From NCBI GenBank assembly GCA_016185145.1, contig JACPOB010000056.1, positions 1-52,036 of the forward strand: 52,036 nucleotides of DNA, written 5' to 3'. This DNA is from Rhodospirillales bacterium (GTDB lineage: Bacteria > Pseudomonadota > Alphaproteobacteria > Reyranellales > Reyranellaceae). The notes below the pieces were generated by a model that worked only from the letters and a program-made list of their open reading frames with translations, was not told the DNA's origin and ran no database searches. The position numbers were made by a program, and so were the translations under genes. Each line of letters begins with the position of its first letter. Position 1 is the stretch's first letter. This document shows positions 1 to 8,430 of this stretch, piece after piece.

Positions 1-942
1 CCCCATGATATAGCGCGGCGCCGCGACAAGAAGCGGAAACGGGTTTGCCAGCACGCCGTACGCCGTGGTGAACACGATGATGCGCACCAGACCATAGGTC
101 TGGCGCTCCCAGCCCCGTCGGACGCCGCGCAGCAGCTCCTGAAGATGCCTTCGCTCATCGCTATCGCCGCCGATCAAGGCGATGCTTTCCGAATATTCCC
201 GGGCACGCGCCAGGCCAAACCGGAAATTGGCTTCCACCGTCTGCCGCAGATTGGAGGCGCCGACCAGCGGGAACCCCGCCCACAGCGCCAGGCTGGTGCC
301 GATCGCCGAATAGATGAGGGCGACGAAGACCATGAAGCCAGGGATGGGAATGACCGTTCCGCCGATGTCCACGTGGATGACACCGGAGAGGTTCCACAGC
401 ACGGCGACGAATGTCCCGAAGAGCAGGGTGCAGTAGAACGCGGCCTGGCCCAGCTCGACGGCCGACTCGGTCGTCACGCGGATGTCTTCGGCGATTCGCC
501 CGTCCGGATTGTCGCCGTGCCCGTCCGCGACCAGGCCGAGCTGATAGTGTCGTCCTTGCGCCATCCAGACCGACAACGTGTTCTTGGTGATCCAGACACG
601 CCAGGCGAATTCCAGGCGTCGCTTGGTATAAAGCGTTATCGAGAACACCAGGATGCTGGCCAGCAGCAGGAGCACGAATTCCGTGATCAGGCCTACGAAC
701 GCCTCGAGGTGGCGGCCTTCAATCGCGTTGTAGAGCCGCGCCGACCAGGAATTCAGGCCGACCTGAACCGCAACCTGCGCAACCGTCATGGCCATGATCA
801 GCGCCAGACGGCCGCGGTTCATCCATTTGTGCTCCGCCGACCAGAAGGGCCGGGCAAAACGGACGAAACGCCACAGAAATCCGGCGTGATCTCGGATCCC
901 CCTCCCGGGACGGGTAGTGTCGGCCGCTGGATCCTGCATCAT
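1..942 (-). CDS. SbmA/BacA-like ABC transporter (membrane part), cut by window edge
   Basis: The first 314 residues of an inner-membrane transporter whose C-terminal part lies beyond position 1. The start is the first of two adjacent ATG codons (M-M-Q-D-P). Several hydrophobic segments are visible, including one around LITEFVLLLLASILVF. The motif NPDGRIAEDI follows at about residue 160; this Asn-Pro-Asp-x-Arg-Ile signature is typical of the ABC_membrane_2 family (SbmA/BacA, YddA, ABCD). Family members import peptides or related molecules, or are full ABC transporters with a C-terminal ATPase. The ATPase domain, if present, would be outside the window, so the choice between SbmA-type (no ATPase) and YddA-type (fused ATPase) cannot be made here. 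It is divergent from the gene at 1064. Confidence 0.85.
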   Translation of the reverse strand, partial: MMQDPAADTTRPGRGIRDHAGFLWRFVRFARPFWSAEHKWMNRGRLALIMAMTVAQVAVQVGLNSWSARLYNAIEGRHLEAFVGLITEFVLLLLASILVFSITLYTKRRLEFAWRVWITKNTLSVWMAQGRHYQLGLVADGHGDNPDGRIAEDIRVTTESAVELGQAAFYCTLLFGTFVAVLWNLSGVIHVDIGGTVIPIPGFMVFVALIYSAIGTSLALWAGFPLVGASNLRQTVEANFRFGLARAREYSESIALIGGDSDERRHLQELLRGVRRGWERQTYGLVRIIVFTTAYGVLANPFPLLVAAPRYIMG

Positions 943-1063
943 GCGCTTAGTTCACAGTCTAGCGTAATTTTGCCGAAAGGTACCAGCGCAGCCGACAGAG
1001 CCCGGCAAAGGCGGCGCCACTTGTCTGGGTGCTTATTGACGTCGGGCTATGTACCTTTGACGC

Positions 1064-1651
1064 ATGATCCGTCACTTGGCCGCGCTGGCATCGGCATTCG
1101 TCGCGCTGTGGTCCTCGACCGACGCGGCCCTTGCCTGCGCGTGCTGCTCGAACAGAGGGGCGCGCTACGTCGCCGTCGAGCCGCTCGATGACGTCCGCAG
1201 GGTCCAGATCGAGCGGATGGCCTTCGCCGAGGAAGCGTTTCTTGCCGAAGGCGCGGCCGACAATTTCCCGGATCTCGGCACGAGGTTGCAGCTCGTCGTC
1301 ACCCAGACCGGCAAGGAGATGGTGTTCGCCTTCCACGATCAGGCGGATCGCAGGACCATACTGACGCTTGCGATCCCGGACACGATTTCAATCTTCGAAG
1401 TCGATCCCTTCGGCGACGAAAAGGACGAGGGTTTGGGCCCCGTCCTCTACAAGGAGTGGCAACTCACCGCCGATGCCCAGGCCGCCGGTGCGCTGCGACG
1501 CCTGGTCGAGAGCGGGCCCAGGGTGACGCTGATCTTCCACGGGCGCGGCCGCGGCTGCACCGAGGCGACGCATTTCACGGACTGGTCTTTGCAGATCCGC
1601 GGGCAGGCCGGCAGCCTCACGCTTTACGGCGCGCTGACGTCGGCGCGCTAG
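1064..1651 (+). CDS. Secreted protein of unknown function with CACC motif
   Basis: 195 residues. The N-terminus MIRHLAALASAFVAL.. ending in ALA is a clear Sec signal peptide, with cleavage just before C-A-C-C-S-N-R-G, so the mature protein would begin with a cysteine cluster. The rest is a soluble domain ending in a region rich in Gly and Arg (HGRGRGCTEATHF). I do not recognise the family. Proteins starting with CACC after the signal peptide occur as unnamed periplasmic proteins in alphaproteobacteria, and the cysteines suggest metal binding or a disulfide, which is an inference. It stands alone, divergent from the ABC transporter and convergent with the small gene at 1663-1884. Confidence 0.75.
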   Translation: MIRHLAALASAFVALWSSTDAALACACCSNRGARYVAVEPLDDVRRVQIERMAFAEEAFLAEGAADNFPDLGTRLQLVVTQTGKEMVFAFHDQADRRTILTLAIPDTISIFEVDPFGDEKDEGLGPVLYKEWQLTADAQAAGALRRLVESGPRVTLIFHGRGRGCTEATHFTDWSLQIRGQAGSLTLYGALTSAR

Positions 1652-1662
1652 AGGGCGTGCGG

Positions 1663-1884
1663 TTACCGGTCGGGGAAGTGCTGATGATTCTCGTGCACCT
1701 GGTCGGGGAAGTGCTTCTTGAACGCCGCCGCGCACATCGCGCCGGTGCCCCCGCGCTTGGTCAGTTCGTCGATGATCTCCTCCAGCACCGTCACCAGGTC
1801 GACGGCGGTCTTGCTGGTCATGGTCTCGCCGACGGCCGCCGCCAGGGTGGCCGCGACCATGACGTCGTTGTCGCTCAGTTTCAC
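1663..1884 (-). CDS. Small hypothetical protein
   Basis: 73 residues from a GTG start (V-K-L-S-D-N-D) preceded by a G-rich stretch. An ATG eight codons further in (position 1860) is the alternative start. The body is helical and hydrophobic-amphipathic (MVAATLAAAVGE.. VDLVTVLEEIIDELTKRGG), and the C-terminus is basic and His-rich (KKHFPDQVHENHQHF). No known domain recognised. A much longer upstream extension in the same frame is rejected because it overlaps the gene at 1955 on the opposite strand and has shadow-like composition. Confidence 0.55.
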   Translation of the reverse strand: MKLSDNDVMVAATLAAAVGETMTSKTAVDLVTVLEEIIDELTKRGGTGAMCAAAFKKHFPDQVHENHQHFPDR

Positions 1885-1954
1885 GTGATTGCCCCCAAGG
1901 TTTGTGCTGCAGAGGCAATGGTGGCAGGCTGATCCGAAGACGTCGAGTCGCCAC

Positions 1955-2305
1955 ATGGCCGCAAACATTCCAGCCCAGGATCTGGCCCAGGATCTGTCAG
2001 GCCTGCACCAGCGGGCGGTCGCGCTCGAGACGCACGCCGAAGCCAAGGCGCAGGCCTACCAGCGCGCGACCTGGATCAGGTTCGTGGGCGTGTTCTTCCC
2101 GATCCCGTTCATCGTGGTCCTCTTGCGCCTCGAGATGGCGGCATGGACCTACTACGTCTGGGGCGCGCTGATCCTGGTGGGTGGCGCGGTGCTGTACGTG
2201 ATCGATACCGCCGCCTCGACCAGGGTGGATGAGGCAGTCGAGGCGGCGGCTACGGCGCGAAAAGCGTTCGAAGAGGCGGCGCGGGGTGGGGTCACGCCGC
2301 CATAG
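1955..2305 (+). CDS. Small two-helix membrane protein
   Basis: 116 residues. A hydrophilic N-terminal helix (AQDLSGLHQRAVALETHAEAKAQAY) is followed by two membrane segments (about FVGVFFPIPFIVVLL and YYVWGALILVGGAVLYVI) with a very short loop, then a charged C-terminal helix. The ATG at 1955 is chosen because the first 22 codons upstream in this frame lack membrane-protein character and overlap the small gene on the other strand. Function unknown. The 3' end overlaps the globin gene tail to tail by 14 bases. Confidence 0.7.
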   Translation: MAANIPAQDLAQDLSGLHQRAVALETHAEAKAQAYQRATWIRFVGVFFPIPFIVVLLRLEMAAWTYYVWGALILVGGAVLYVIDTAASTRVDEAVEAAATARKAFEEAARGGVTPP

Positions 2306-2714
2306 GCTTTTCGTTGGCCGCGTTCATCATCGTCGTGGAGAGGACGATATAAGCGGTTGCCCAGGCATCCTTGACCTCGGGCGTGAAGGCCTCGCCCAGG
2401 CCCTTTTCCAGGGTCCACAGCAGGGCCGAGCCGACCGAGGCATAGTGCTGGGCCTTGACGCCGTAGCCGGCGTGGCGGCGGCCGAGCGCCTGCACGGCGG
2501 GCACCAGGGTCTCGAGGTGGCTGAGGCCGGCAACAGCGGTGCCCAGCATCGCCATCAGCTTCTTCTTCTGCTCGCGCAGGTCGTCGGGGAACATCGCGCG
2601 GACCTGCGGGGCGATCTCGAACAGCCGGCCGTAGAACAGATCGGCGGCGGTCGCCGCGATCGGGGCGACCTGGGCGAAGCTCGTTTGAACGAGCTTGATC
2701 TGGTTGGGGGTCAT
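2292..2714 (-). CDS. Single-domain bacterial globin
   Basis: 140 residues, the usual length for a single-domain globin. The heme pocket is recognisable: the proximal histidine (F8) is H81 in the motif RRHAGYGV, followed by the family pattern in which a Tyr/Val and a helix G with LLWTLEKGLG occur. The N-terminal helix (QIKLVQTSFAQVAP) and MFPDD after helix C also match the flavohemoglobin/Vitreoscilla/neuroglobin-like group. There is no reductase domain. The likely role is oxygen or nitric-oxide binding and detoxification in the cytoplasm, an inference from the family. It precedes the DUF551-like and J-domain genes on the same strand but is separated from them by about 100 bases. Confidence 0.9.
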   Translation of the reverse strand: MTPNQIKLVQTSFAQVAPIAATAADLFYGRLFEIAPQVRAMFPDDLREQKKKLMAMLGTAVAGLSHLETLVPAVQALGRRHAGYGVKAQHYASVGSALLWTLEKGLGEAFTPEVKDAWATAYIVLSTTMMNAANEKPMAA

Positions 2715-2820
2715 GGCAGGTCCTTCGGCAGGCGGGTTTCTTGTCTGCCGAGGATTTACGCGGGGTCTGTCTCGTGCCGATGTCGCGGAGGGAGTGAATC
2801 GTATCGAGTGTGTCGCGCGC

Positions 2821-3195
2821 TCAGGCCTTTGCTACCGGACGGGCAGGCAGCGGCGCCCACATCTCGGGGTGCAGCTCGCTGTACTCGATCCACGGCCCGG
2901 TCTCGGCGAAGCCCTGGTCGAGCTGGCCGACGTCGCTCACCCAGTAGCCGAAGCTGCGGCGGTTGGCGTCGAAGCGCCAGACCCCGACCACGATCTCCTG
3001 CGCGACATGGCCCTTGAGGCCGGGGCAGTAGAGCAGCACCGGCACGTCGTCCTTGGGCGCGGTGCTCATCGGCTGCCAGACGCCCAACGCGGCGCGCAGG
3101 CGCTCGATCTCGTTCGCAGCCCGCCGATGGACATCCTCATCGGCCTGGGACTGGGTGCGAAGCTCCTCGACAATGTCGGCTTTGGTGTCACTCAT
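2821..3195 (-). CDS. DUF551-like small protein
   Basis: 124 residues. The start is the ATG of MSDTKADI, which overlaps the end of the J-domain gene by 8 bases; a longer upstream extension only shadows that gene. An N-terminal amphipathic helix (IVEELRTQSQADEDVHRRAANEIERLRAALG) is followed by a compact domain beginning WQPMSTAPKDDVPVLLY and ending PEMWAPLP. This W-x-P-x-x-x-A-P-K-D opening and W-x-P-L-P ending is the pattern of DUF551-type proteins often found in phages and proteobacteria. Function unknown. Translational coupling with the J-domain gene suggests co-expression. Confidence 0.7.
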   Translation of the reverse strand: MSDTKADIVEELRTQSQADEDVHRRAANEIERLRAALGVWQPMSTAPKDDVPVLLYCPGLKGHVAQEIVVGVWRFDANRRSFGYWVSDVGQLDQGFAETGPWIEYSELHPEMWAPLPARPVAKA

Positions 3196-3856
3196 CGTCA
3201 CCCGTCCTGGTCCTCGTCCTGGTCCTGCGCCGCGGCTCGAGCAGCGTGTCGCGGGCCTCGTAGACTCGCCTGGTGAGATAGGCCGAGCCGCCGCGGTCGG
3301 GATGGACCAGCCGCAGCAGGCGCTTGTGCGCGGCCCGAATCTCACCCTCCTCGGCGCCAGGCTCCAGGCCCAGCACCTCGAGCGCTTCGCCACGCGACAT
3401 GCGCTCGGCCTCGGGCTCTTCCTCGTCGCTGAGGCGCTCGTCGCGCAGCGCCATCAGCGAGGCCTTGCTGACATAGGCTTCGAGGATGGCGGCCGCCCGG
3501 CGCACCGTCTCGGGGTCGTCCGGCGGATCCTGCCAGATCTCCATGTCGAAGGGCCGCGGTTTCGGCCGGAAGTAGTCGAAGGCCGCGCGCAGGGGCGCGA
3601 ACAGGGTCCGCCACTTCAGCAGGGTGGGGATGACCAGCATGCCGGCGCCGATCAGCATCGCCGCCGCCCATTGCTGGTTGGAAATCATGATGACCAGCAG
3701 GGGAATGCAGGCGAGCAGCAGCAGCGACAGCATCCAGCGCGTCGTGCGGATCATGGTGCGCGGGTCGGAGTGCATGAACCAGTCGAGGAACTTCGCCACG
3801 GTCGCGAGCACGGAAAGGCCGAGCACGACGGCACTGATCACGACCATGTAGTCCAT
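3188..3856 (-). CDS. Membrane-anchored DnaJ-domain protein
   Basis: 222 residues. An N-terminal membrane region has about three hydrophobic segments (VVISAVVLGLSVLATVAKF, MLSLLLLACIPLLVIMI, AAMLIGAGMLVIPTL). A charged linker is followed by a C-terminal J domain with the HPD tripeptide at residues 185-187 (RLVHPDRGG). The J domain stimulates DnaK-type ATPases; this architecture (membrane N-terminus, C-terminal J domain) is known in alphaproteobacteria as a DjlA/TIM14-like co-chaperone group. The tail after the J domain is a run of Arg-Thr dipeptides ending in Asp-Asp-Glu. It overlaps the DUF551-like gene by 8 bases. Confidence 0.85.
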   Translation of the reverse strand: MDYMVVISAVVLGLSVLATVAKFLDWFMHSDPRTMIRTTRWMLSLLLLACIPLLVIMISNQQWAAAMLIGAGMLVIPTLLKWRTLFAPLRAAFDYFRPKPRPFDMEIWQDPPDDPETVRRAAAILEAYVSKASLMALRDERLSDEEEPEAERMSRGEALEVLGLEPGAEEGEIRAAHKRLLRLVHPDRGGSAYLTRRVYEARDTLLEPRRRTRTRTRTGDDE

Positions 3857-3912
3857 TCACGCGCTCCCGATGGGCCGGACAGAGTTTGCGCCAAGACCAG
3901 CGCGACGACCAG

Positions 3913-3930
3913 CCCTAGCCCTAGCCCTAG
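3913..3930. repeat. Three tandem CCCTAG units
   Basis: Three perfect copies of the hexamer CCCTAG lie in the 181-base gap between the J-domain gene and the Tat beta-propeller gene, followed directly by ATCTAGA. The same gap also contains an AT-rich stretch with seven T (near 3975-3985) that is likely promoter DNA for the propeller gene. CTAG is normally rare in such genomes, so three in a row stand out. Confidence 0.7.
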
Positions 3931-4037
3931 ATCTAGACAATCGTGCTCTGTGATCGCGCAAGCATCAAAACGTTTATTTTTTTGCGGAGGTCTGTTTAGT
4001 ATCGCGCCAACGTCACCAAAGAGTAGGGGGCCAGCAA

Positions 4038-5652
4038 ATGGCGAAGCGCGGCAAGCGAACGACCACCAAGACGCCTCAACGGGGGGGACCCGGCGCCAAG
4101 ATCGTTTCGGAAGGAGGGAAGCTTCCTGCGCGGGCAACCGCCGCCGACTATGCGCGACGCCGCGCCGAGGTCGACGCCAAGGATCACGAGGAATTCCAGG
4201 GCTATCTGGCCGAGAAGAAGGAAGCCGACGCGCGCAAGAAGGCGGTCGCCGCGCCGACCAAGAGCCGCGGCGTCAGCCGGCGCACCATGTTCAACGTCGC
4301 GGTCGGCACGGCGGTCGCCGCTGAAGCCGCCGTGCTGGGCTACAATGCGCTCGGTCCCACCGGCGGCTCGGTCTCCGACCACGGCGTGCGCCATGGCGGC
4401 GCCAATTACACCGAGGCGCAGCGCCACAACATCGTGCGCGAGGTCGTCGACAGCCGCGCCGACATACGCGGCCAGAGTCTGGGCAACTGGGTCGCCCTGC
4501 TGCCGACCAAGATGGGCGGCGGCACCTATGCCATCGACCTCAACTCCAACCGCGTGCTGGGCTCGATCTGGTACTGGAACTACGGCGACTACAATCCGAT
4601 CAGCCACCATCTCTGCGCCTTCGGTGAACCCCAAGGACGCGCAGTCCTACTTCGTGACCGACGGCCAGAAGGACATCGCCGCTTGCTTCGATCGTACGAC
4701 CTCGAAGGTGAAGGCGGCGCTGCGCTTCGACTGGAAGCCCAACGTGCCCGACCTGCGCGACGCCTGGATCAAGGGCGGCACGCTCACCATCAAAAAGATC
4801 TATCCCGACCCGAAGACCGGCAAGTACGACTACATGGGCACCAAAGGCAACAAGATCGACTGGGAAATGGTGCCGATGGGCGAGCTCTTCGTCGAGGAGG
4901 GCTCGCTGCCTGGCGACGATCCGCTGTCGCTCACGGGCGCCGACGGCACGATCTGGCATCCCGAAGGCCGCTGGGCGGCAACGGTCGTGCGGCTGTGCGG
5001 CGGCATCGCCATCCTCGACCCGGAGAACAACTTCGATCCGGTGGCCTTCCTGCAGTTCAACAAGGATTCCAAGGACCAGTATCCGGTGCAGAAGGTCGAC
5101 AAAGACACCTGGAAGGTGGTGTTCGACAAGATCCATTCGCCGGGCCACGAGATCGGCTTCTCGCCCGACGGCAAGTTCCTGGTGATGATGAACAACCTCC
5201 GGGAAAACAACTGCTCGGTGTTCAGCACCGTCGACCCCGACCCGCGCAACTGGCGCAAGGTCGCCCATGTCGAGGATCCGCTGTGGCGCGGCAAGTATCC
5301 CAATCCGTTCCATATGGTGTTCTCGCTCGACAGCTCCAAGCTCTACCTGACGATCCTCCATCCCTCGCCCGCCTTCAGCGGCATCATGGTGGTCGACACC
5401 AAGACCTGGACGATCGCCAAGGAGATCCAGGGTATCGGGCCCGACTTGCAGACGCCGGCGCTGACCTACGACGGCAAGTACCTGATCACGCCGTTCAGCG
5501 GCTTCCAGCGTCAGCAGAGCGGCATCTCGGTCATCGACACCTCGACCGACACGTTGATCGGCATCCTGCCGAGTAACGGCGGCCATCATGACTGCGTCAT
5601 CATCCCGACCAAGCTGGAGCACATGAAGCACACGCGGTCCTGCACGCTTTGA
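4038..5652 (+). pseudogene. Tat-type NosZ/thiocyanate dehydrogenase-like copper beta-propeller, frameshifted
   Basis: Two overlapping reading frames together encode one protein of about 539 residues. The first frame gives a charged 79-residue N-extension, a Tat motif (SRRTMF) with hydrophobic stretch at about 80-105, and the first blade up to NPISHHLCAF. The second frame resumes at SVNPKDAQSYF and runs to the stop. The break is at about 4617-4626. Conserved-looking histidines are H190-H191 (SHHL), H309 (IWHPEG), H368 and H372 (HSPGHEIGF), H427 (PFHMVFS) and H518-H519 (GGHHDC), spaced as in seven-bladed propellers of the nitrous-oxide reductase superfamily. No CuA domain is present, so it is not NosZ itself. 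Thiocyanate dehydrogenase is the nearest functional family I can name. The stop overlaps the next start (TGATG), and the following ABC genes form an operon with it. A sequencing error is possible. Confidence 0.7.
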
Positions 5653-6875
5653 TGCGCTGGCTGCTCCTCAGCCTCGCCCTCCAGAACCTCGGGCGCCGCA
5701 AGGCGCGCAGCCTGCTGCTGATCGCGGCGGTCGCCTTGGGCAGCGGCGTCGTCTTCACCGGCGCCGTGCTGATGCAGAGCATCGACCGCAGCATGGCGGT
5801 GGGCTTCACTCGCCTCGGCGCCGACATGATGGTGGTGCCCGAGGGGGCGCTCACCAACATCACCGCCTCGCTGCTGGTGGTCGAGCCGACCGAGCTGGTG
5901 CTCGATGCCGACGCACTCGCCAAGGCGCGGCTCACGAGCCTCGGCCGCGTCGCCGCCCAGAAGATCGTGCGGGTCGAGCATTCGGGCATCGGCAGCCACC
6001 ATGAGTCGGCCGACCTCATCGGCTTCGAGCCGGCGCAGGACTTCACCGTCCAGCCCTGGCTCAGCGAGAAGCTCAATCGCCCAATGCAGCAGGGCGACGT
6101 CATCCTGGGCGCGGCGCGCGACGGCGTGCTGGGCAGCCAGCTCCTGATTTTCGGCAAGCCGCACATCGTCTACGGTCGGCTCGGCCGCACCGGCGTGGGG
6201 ACCCACGAGCGCGGCGTGTTCATGTCCTTCGCCACGCTCGAGGCGCTGGGCGAAGCGATTGGAGGAATGGGCGGTGGCCACGGGACGAAGCCCGCCGTGC
6301 TCGCGCCCGGCAAGGTCACCGGCTTCCTGGCCGAGTTCGCGCCCGGCGCCACGCCGCTGCAGGCGCGCTTCGCCCTCCTGTCGAACGTGAAGGGCGTGAA
6401 GGTCGTGGCGGGCGACGCCACCTTGTCGGGCATCCGCCAGGGGCTGGCGGCCCTGCTCGACGGCATCGTCGCCCTGATGGTGCTGATGTTTGCCAGCACC
6501 GCGCTGATGGTGAGCGTGCTGTTCTCGGCCATCGTCACCGAACGGCGGGCCGAGCTCGGGCTCCTGAAGGCGATCGGCGCACGGCGCGGCCAGGTGCTGG
6601 GCGTCATGGTCACCGAGGCGGTTCTGGCGACCGGCATCGGCGGCATTTTAGGCGTCGTGCTGGGCGTTCTGGCGATGCGCCTGTTCGAGCGCTCGCTGGT
6701 CTACTACCTCGAGAATGTCGGCGTGCCGTTCCTGTGGGTCGACCTGCCGCGCACCATCGCCTTCGCCGTGGGCGCGATCGTGCTCGCCACGGCGATCGGC
6801 GTGGCGGGCGTGCTTTATCCAGCGTGGGCCGCGAGCCGGCGCGACGCCTACGACCTCGTGCGCAGCGGGACCTGA
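5652..6875 (+). CDS. MacB/FtsX-type ABC transporter permease
   Basis: 407 residues from the ATG that shares its A with the stop of the propeller gene. N-terminal membrane helix (RSLLLIAAVALGSGVVFTGA), a periplasmic domain of about 220 residues, then three more helices (IVALMVLMFASTALMVSVLF, ATGIGGILGVVLGVLAMR, IAFAVGAIVLATAIGVAGVL) with the FtsX-family loop ERRAELGLLKAIGARRGQVL between them. This four-helix layout is typical of MacB, LolC/E and FtsX permeases, which move or extract substrates at the periplasmic face rather than import small solutes. The Tat-propeller and the ATPase on either side suggest a role in maturation, copper loading or extraction for the propeller protein, an inference. 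The C-terminus ends ..YDLVRSGT. Confidence 0.9.
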   Translation: MRWLLLSLALQNLGRRKARSLLLIAAVALGSGVVFTGAVLMQSIDRSMAVGFTRLGADMMVVPEGALTNITASLLVVEPTELVLDADALAKARLTSLGRVAAQKIVRVEHSGIGSHHESADLIGFEPAQDFTVQPWLSEKLNRPMQQGDVILGAARDGVLGSQLLIFGKPHIVYGRLGRTGVGTHERGVFMSFATLEALGEAIGGMGGGHGTKPAVLAPGKVTGFLAEFAPGATPLQARFALLSNVKGVKVVAGDATLSGIRQGLAALLDGIVALMVLMFASTALMVSVLFSAIVTERRAELGLLKAIGARRGQVLGVMVTEAVLATGIGGILGVVLGVLAMRLFERSLVYYLENVGVPFLWVDLPRTIAFAVGAIVLATAIGVAGVLYPAWAASRRDAYDLVRSGT

Positions 6876-6877
6876 CC

Positions 6878-7543
6878 ATGCTGTCGTGCCGGGCCTTGCG
6901 CAAAAGCTACGTCACCGAGCGCGGCGAGGTTTTAGCCGTCGACGGCATCGACCTCGACGTCGAGGGCGGCCGCTACGCCGCCATCATCGGCCGCTCGGGC
7001 TCGGGCAAGTCCTCGCTGATGGCCATGGTCGGCGGCCTCAGCCGGCCGTCGGACGGCAGCGTCACGATCGACGGCACCGACATCTGGGGCCTGTCGGACG
7101 ACAAGCTCGCGGCATTCCGCAACCGTCGCATCGGCTTCGTCTTCCAGTTCGCGAGCCTGCTGCCGACGCTGCGGCTGGTCGACAACGTCGCCCTGCCGGC
7201 CTTGCTCGGCAAGCGGACCGATGCCGATGTCTACGGCAAGGCGGCGACGCTGTTGTCCCGCATGGGCCTCGGCGATCATCTCGACGCCTATCCCTCGGAA
7301 TGCTCAGCCGGCGAGCAGCGCCGCGCGGCGATCGCACGGGCGCTGATCAACGATCCCGTCCTGCTGCTGGCCGACGAGCCGACCTCCGATCTCGACGAGC
7401 AGACCGAGATCGAGATCATGGACGAGCTTCTGGCCGTCAACCGCGAGCTCGGCACGACCTTGGTGCTGGTCACGCACAATCTGGCGCTGGCCGAGCAGGC
7501 CGAGCAGATCGTCCATATCGCCGGCGGAACGATCGCGTCATGA
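6878..7543 (+). CDS. ABC transporter ATPase (LolD/MacB type)
   Basis: 221 residues. Walker A GRSGSGKS at 38-45, Q-loop Gln91 (FVFQFASLLPTLR), signature CSAGEQRR at 143-150 in place of the usual LSGGQ, Walker B VLLLADEP with D167-E168, D-loop SDLD, and switch His in VTHN. The ATG at 6878 lies two bases after the permease stop; the longer upstream frame is a shadow of the permease gene. It energises the FtsX-type permease at 5652. The stop overlaps the next start (ATGA), so the four genes 4038-8394 read as one operon. The Cys-Ser-Ala-Gly-Glu signature variant is seen in some LolD/DevA-like ATPases. Confidence 0.92.
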   Translation: MLSCRALRKSYVTERGEVLAVDGIDLDVEGGRYAAIIGRSGSGKSSLMAMVGGLSRPSDGSVTIDGTDIWGLSDDKLAAFRNRRIGFVFQFASLLPTLRLVDNVALPALLGKRTDADVYGKAATLLSRMGLGDHLDAYPSECSAGEQRRAAIARALINDPVLLLADEPTSDLDEQTEIEIMDELLAVNRELGTTLVLVTHNLALAEQAEQIVHIAGGTIAS

Positions 7544-8394
7544 ACGCCAAGCGCCCCGATCTCGCCAAGTTCAGCGCGTCTGAGAAGGACGCGCTGATCC
7601 GCGACCTGTGGCGGCAGCTGGCGGCCGGGCAGTCCGAGGCGCGCGTGCTGCGTCGCCGGCTCGGCATGGCAGAAGAGGCGAGCGGGAAGGGCGAGAGCGC
7701 GCTGCTCAAGAAGCTGCGCGAGGCCGCTCCGCGGCGGCCGGTCGAGCCGCCGGCAGGGTTTGCCGTGAAGCTCGGGCGCGGGCTCAGGCTCTGGCAGTCG
7801 CCGGTGGTGATGGGCACAGTGGCGATCCTGTGCGTCGCCTTCGCGATCGACGGCGGCATCGGCATCTTGCAGCAGCGAGCCCTGCAGCAGCAGCGCCAGG
7901 CGCGGCTGCTGCTCGAGCACGAGGCGCGCACCTCGCTCTACGTCGAGCTGAAGCGCATCGTGATGGAGGACGACGGCAAGTCCTACCGGATGACCATGGC
8001 GATGCAGAACATCGACCCCGAGCGGCCGCTCTACATCATGCTGAACGCCGTCGGCATCTACGTGCAGACCGGCATGACCTGGCAGCAGGTGCCGTCACGG
8101 CCGGTCGGCGAGGCGGGCACCGGCGTGATCAAGCTTACCGATGCCTATATCTACGACGTGCTGTTCACGCCCGAGGTGACGGGCTGGGCCGAGCTCATCC
8201 CGGGCTATATGCATGTCCGCATCCAGGCCGACATGCTGATCAGCCGCAGCGCCCAGCCCGGCAACGACATCGTCGATCGCCGCACGCCGTTCTACGTCTA
8301 CCTGAAGCCGCACGGCGCCAACGACGCCGACCTCAAGGCGCGCGGCAAGATGTCGGGCACGCCGCCGGTGTTCATTCCCATGCCGCCTCACTAG
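7540..8394 (+). CDS. Single-pass membrane protein of the propeller-ABC operon
   Basis: 284 residues, start ATG overlapping the ATPase stop (ATGA). A cytoplasmic N-terminal part of about 85 residues is rich in Arg, Glu and Leu and likely coiled coil. One membrane helix follows at about 88-110 (VVMGTVAILCVAFAIDGGIGIL), then a Gln-rich segment (LQQRALQQQRQARLLLEHEA), then a periplasmic beta-rich domain (SYRMTMAMQNIDPERPLYIMLNAVGIYVQTG..) ending PVFIPMPPH. I do not recognise a family. The periplasmic domain could be the partner of the FtsX-type permease, much as membrane-fusion or accessory proteins are for MacB/NosY systems, an inference from position only. It appears to close the operon. Confidence 0.8.
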   Translation: MNAKRPDLAKFSASEKDALIRDLWRQLAAGQSEARVLRRRLGMAEEASGKGESALLKKLREAAPRRPVEPPAGFAVKLGRGLRLWQSPVVMGTVAILCVAFAIDGGIGILQQRALQQQRQARLLLEHEARTSLYVELKRIVMEDDGKSYRMTMAMQNIDPERPLYIMLNAVGIYVQTGMTWQQVPSRPVGEAGTGVIKLTDAYIYDVLFTPEVTGWAELIPGYMHVRIQADMLISRSAQPGNDIVDRRTPFYVYLKPHGANDADLKARGKMSGTPPVFIPMPPH

Positions 8395-8430
8395 AAGGCA
8401 TGATCGGGGATCGTCGACAACGGGGCTGAT

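Noticed and set aside
4600..5631. A 343-codon minus-strand frame over the propeller gene
   Set aside because: Antisense shadow. The plus-strand blades and conserved motifs are convincing, and the operon structure favours that strand.
4038..5652. Nitrous-oxide reductase (NosZ) proper
   Set aside because: No C-terminal CuA domain motif; the protein ends after the propeller, and no other nos genes are nearby.
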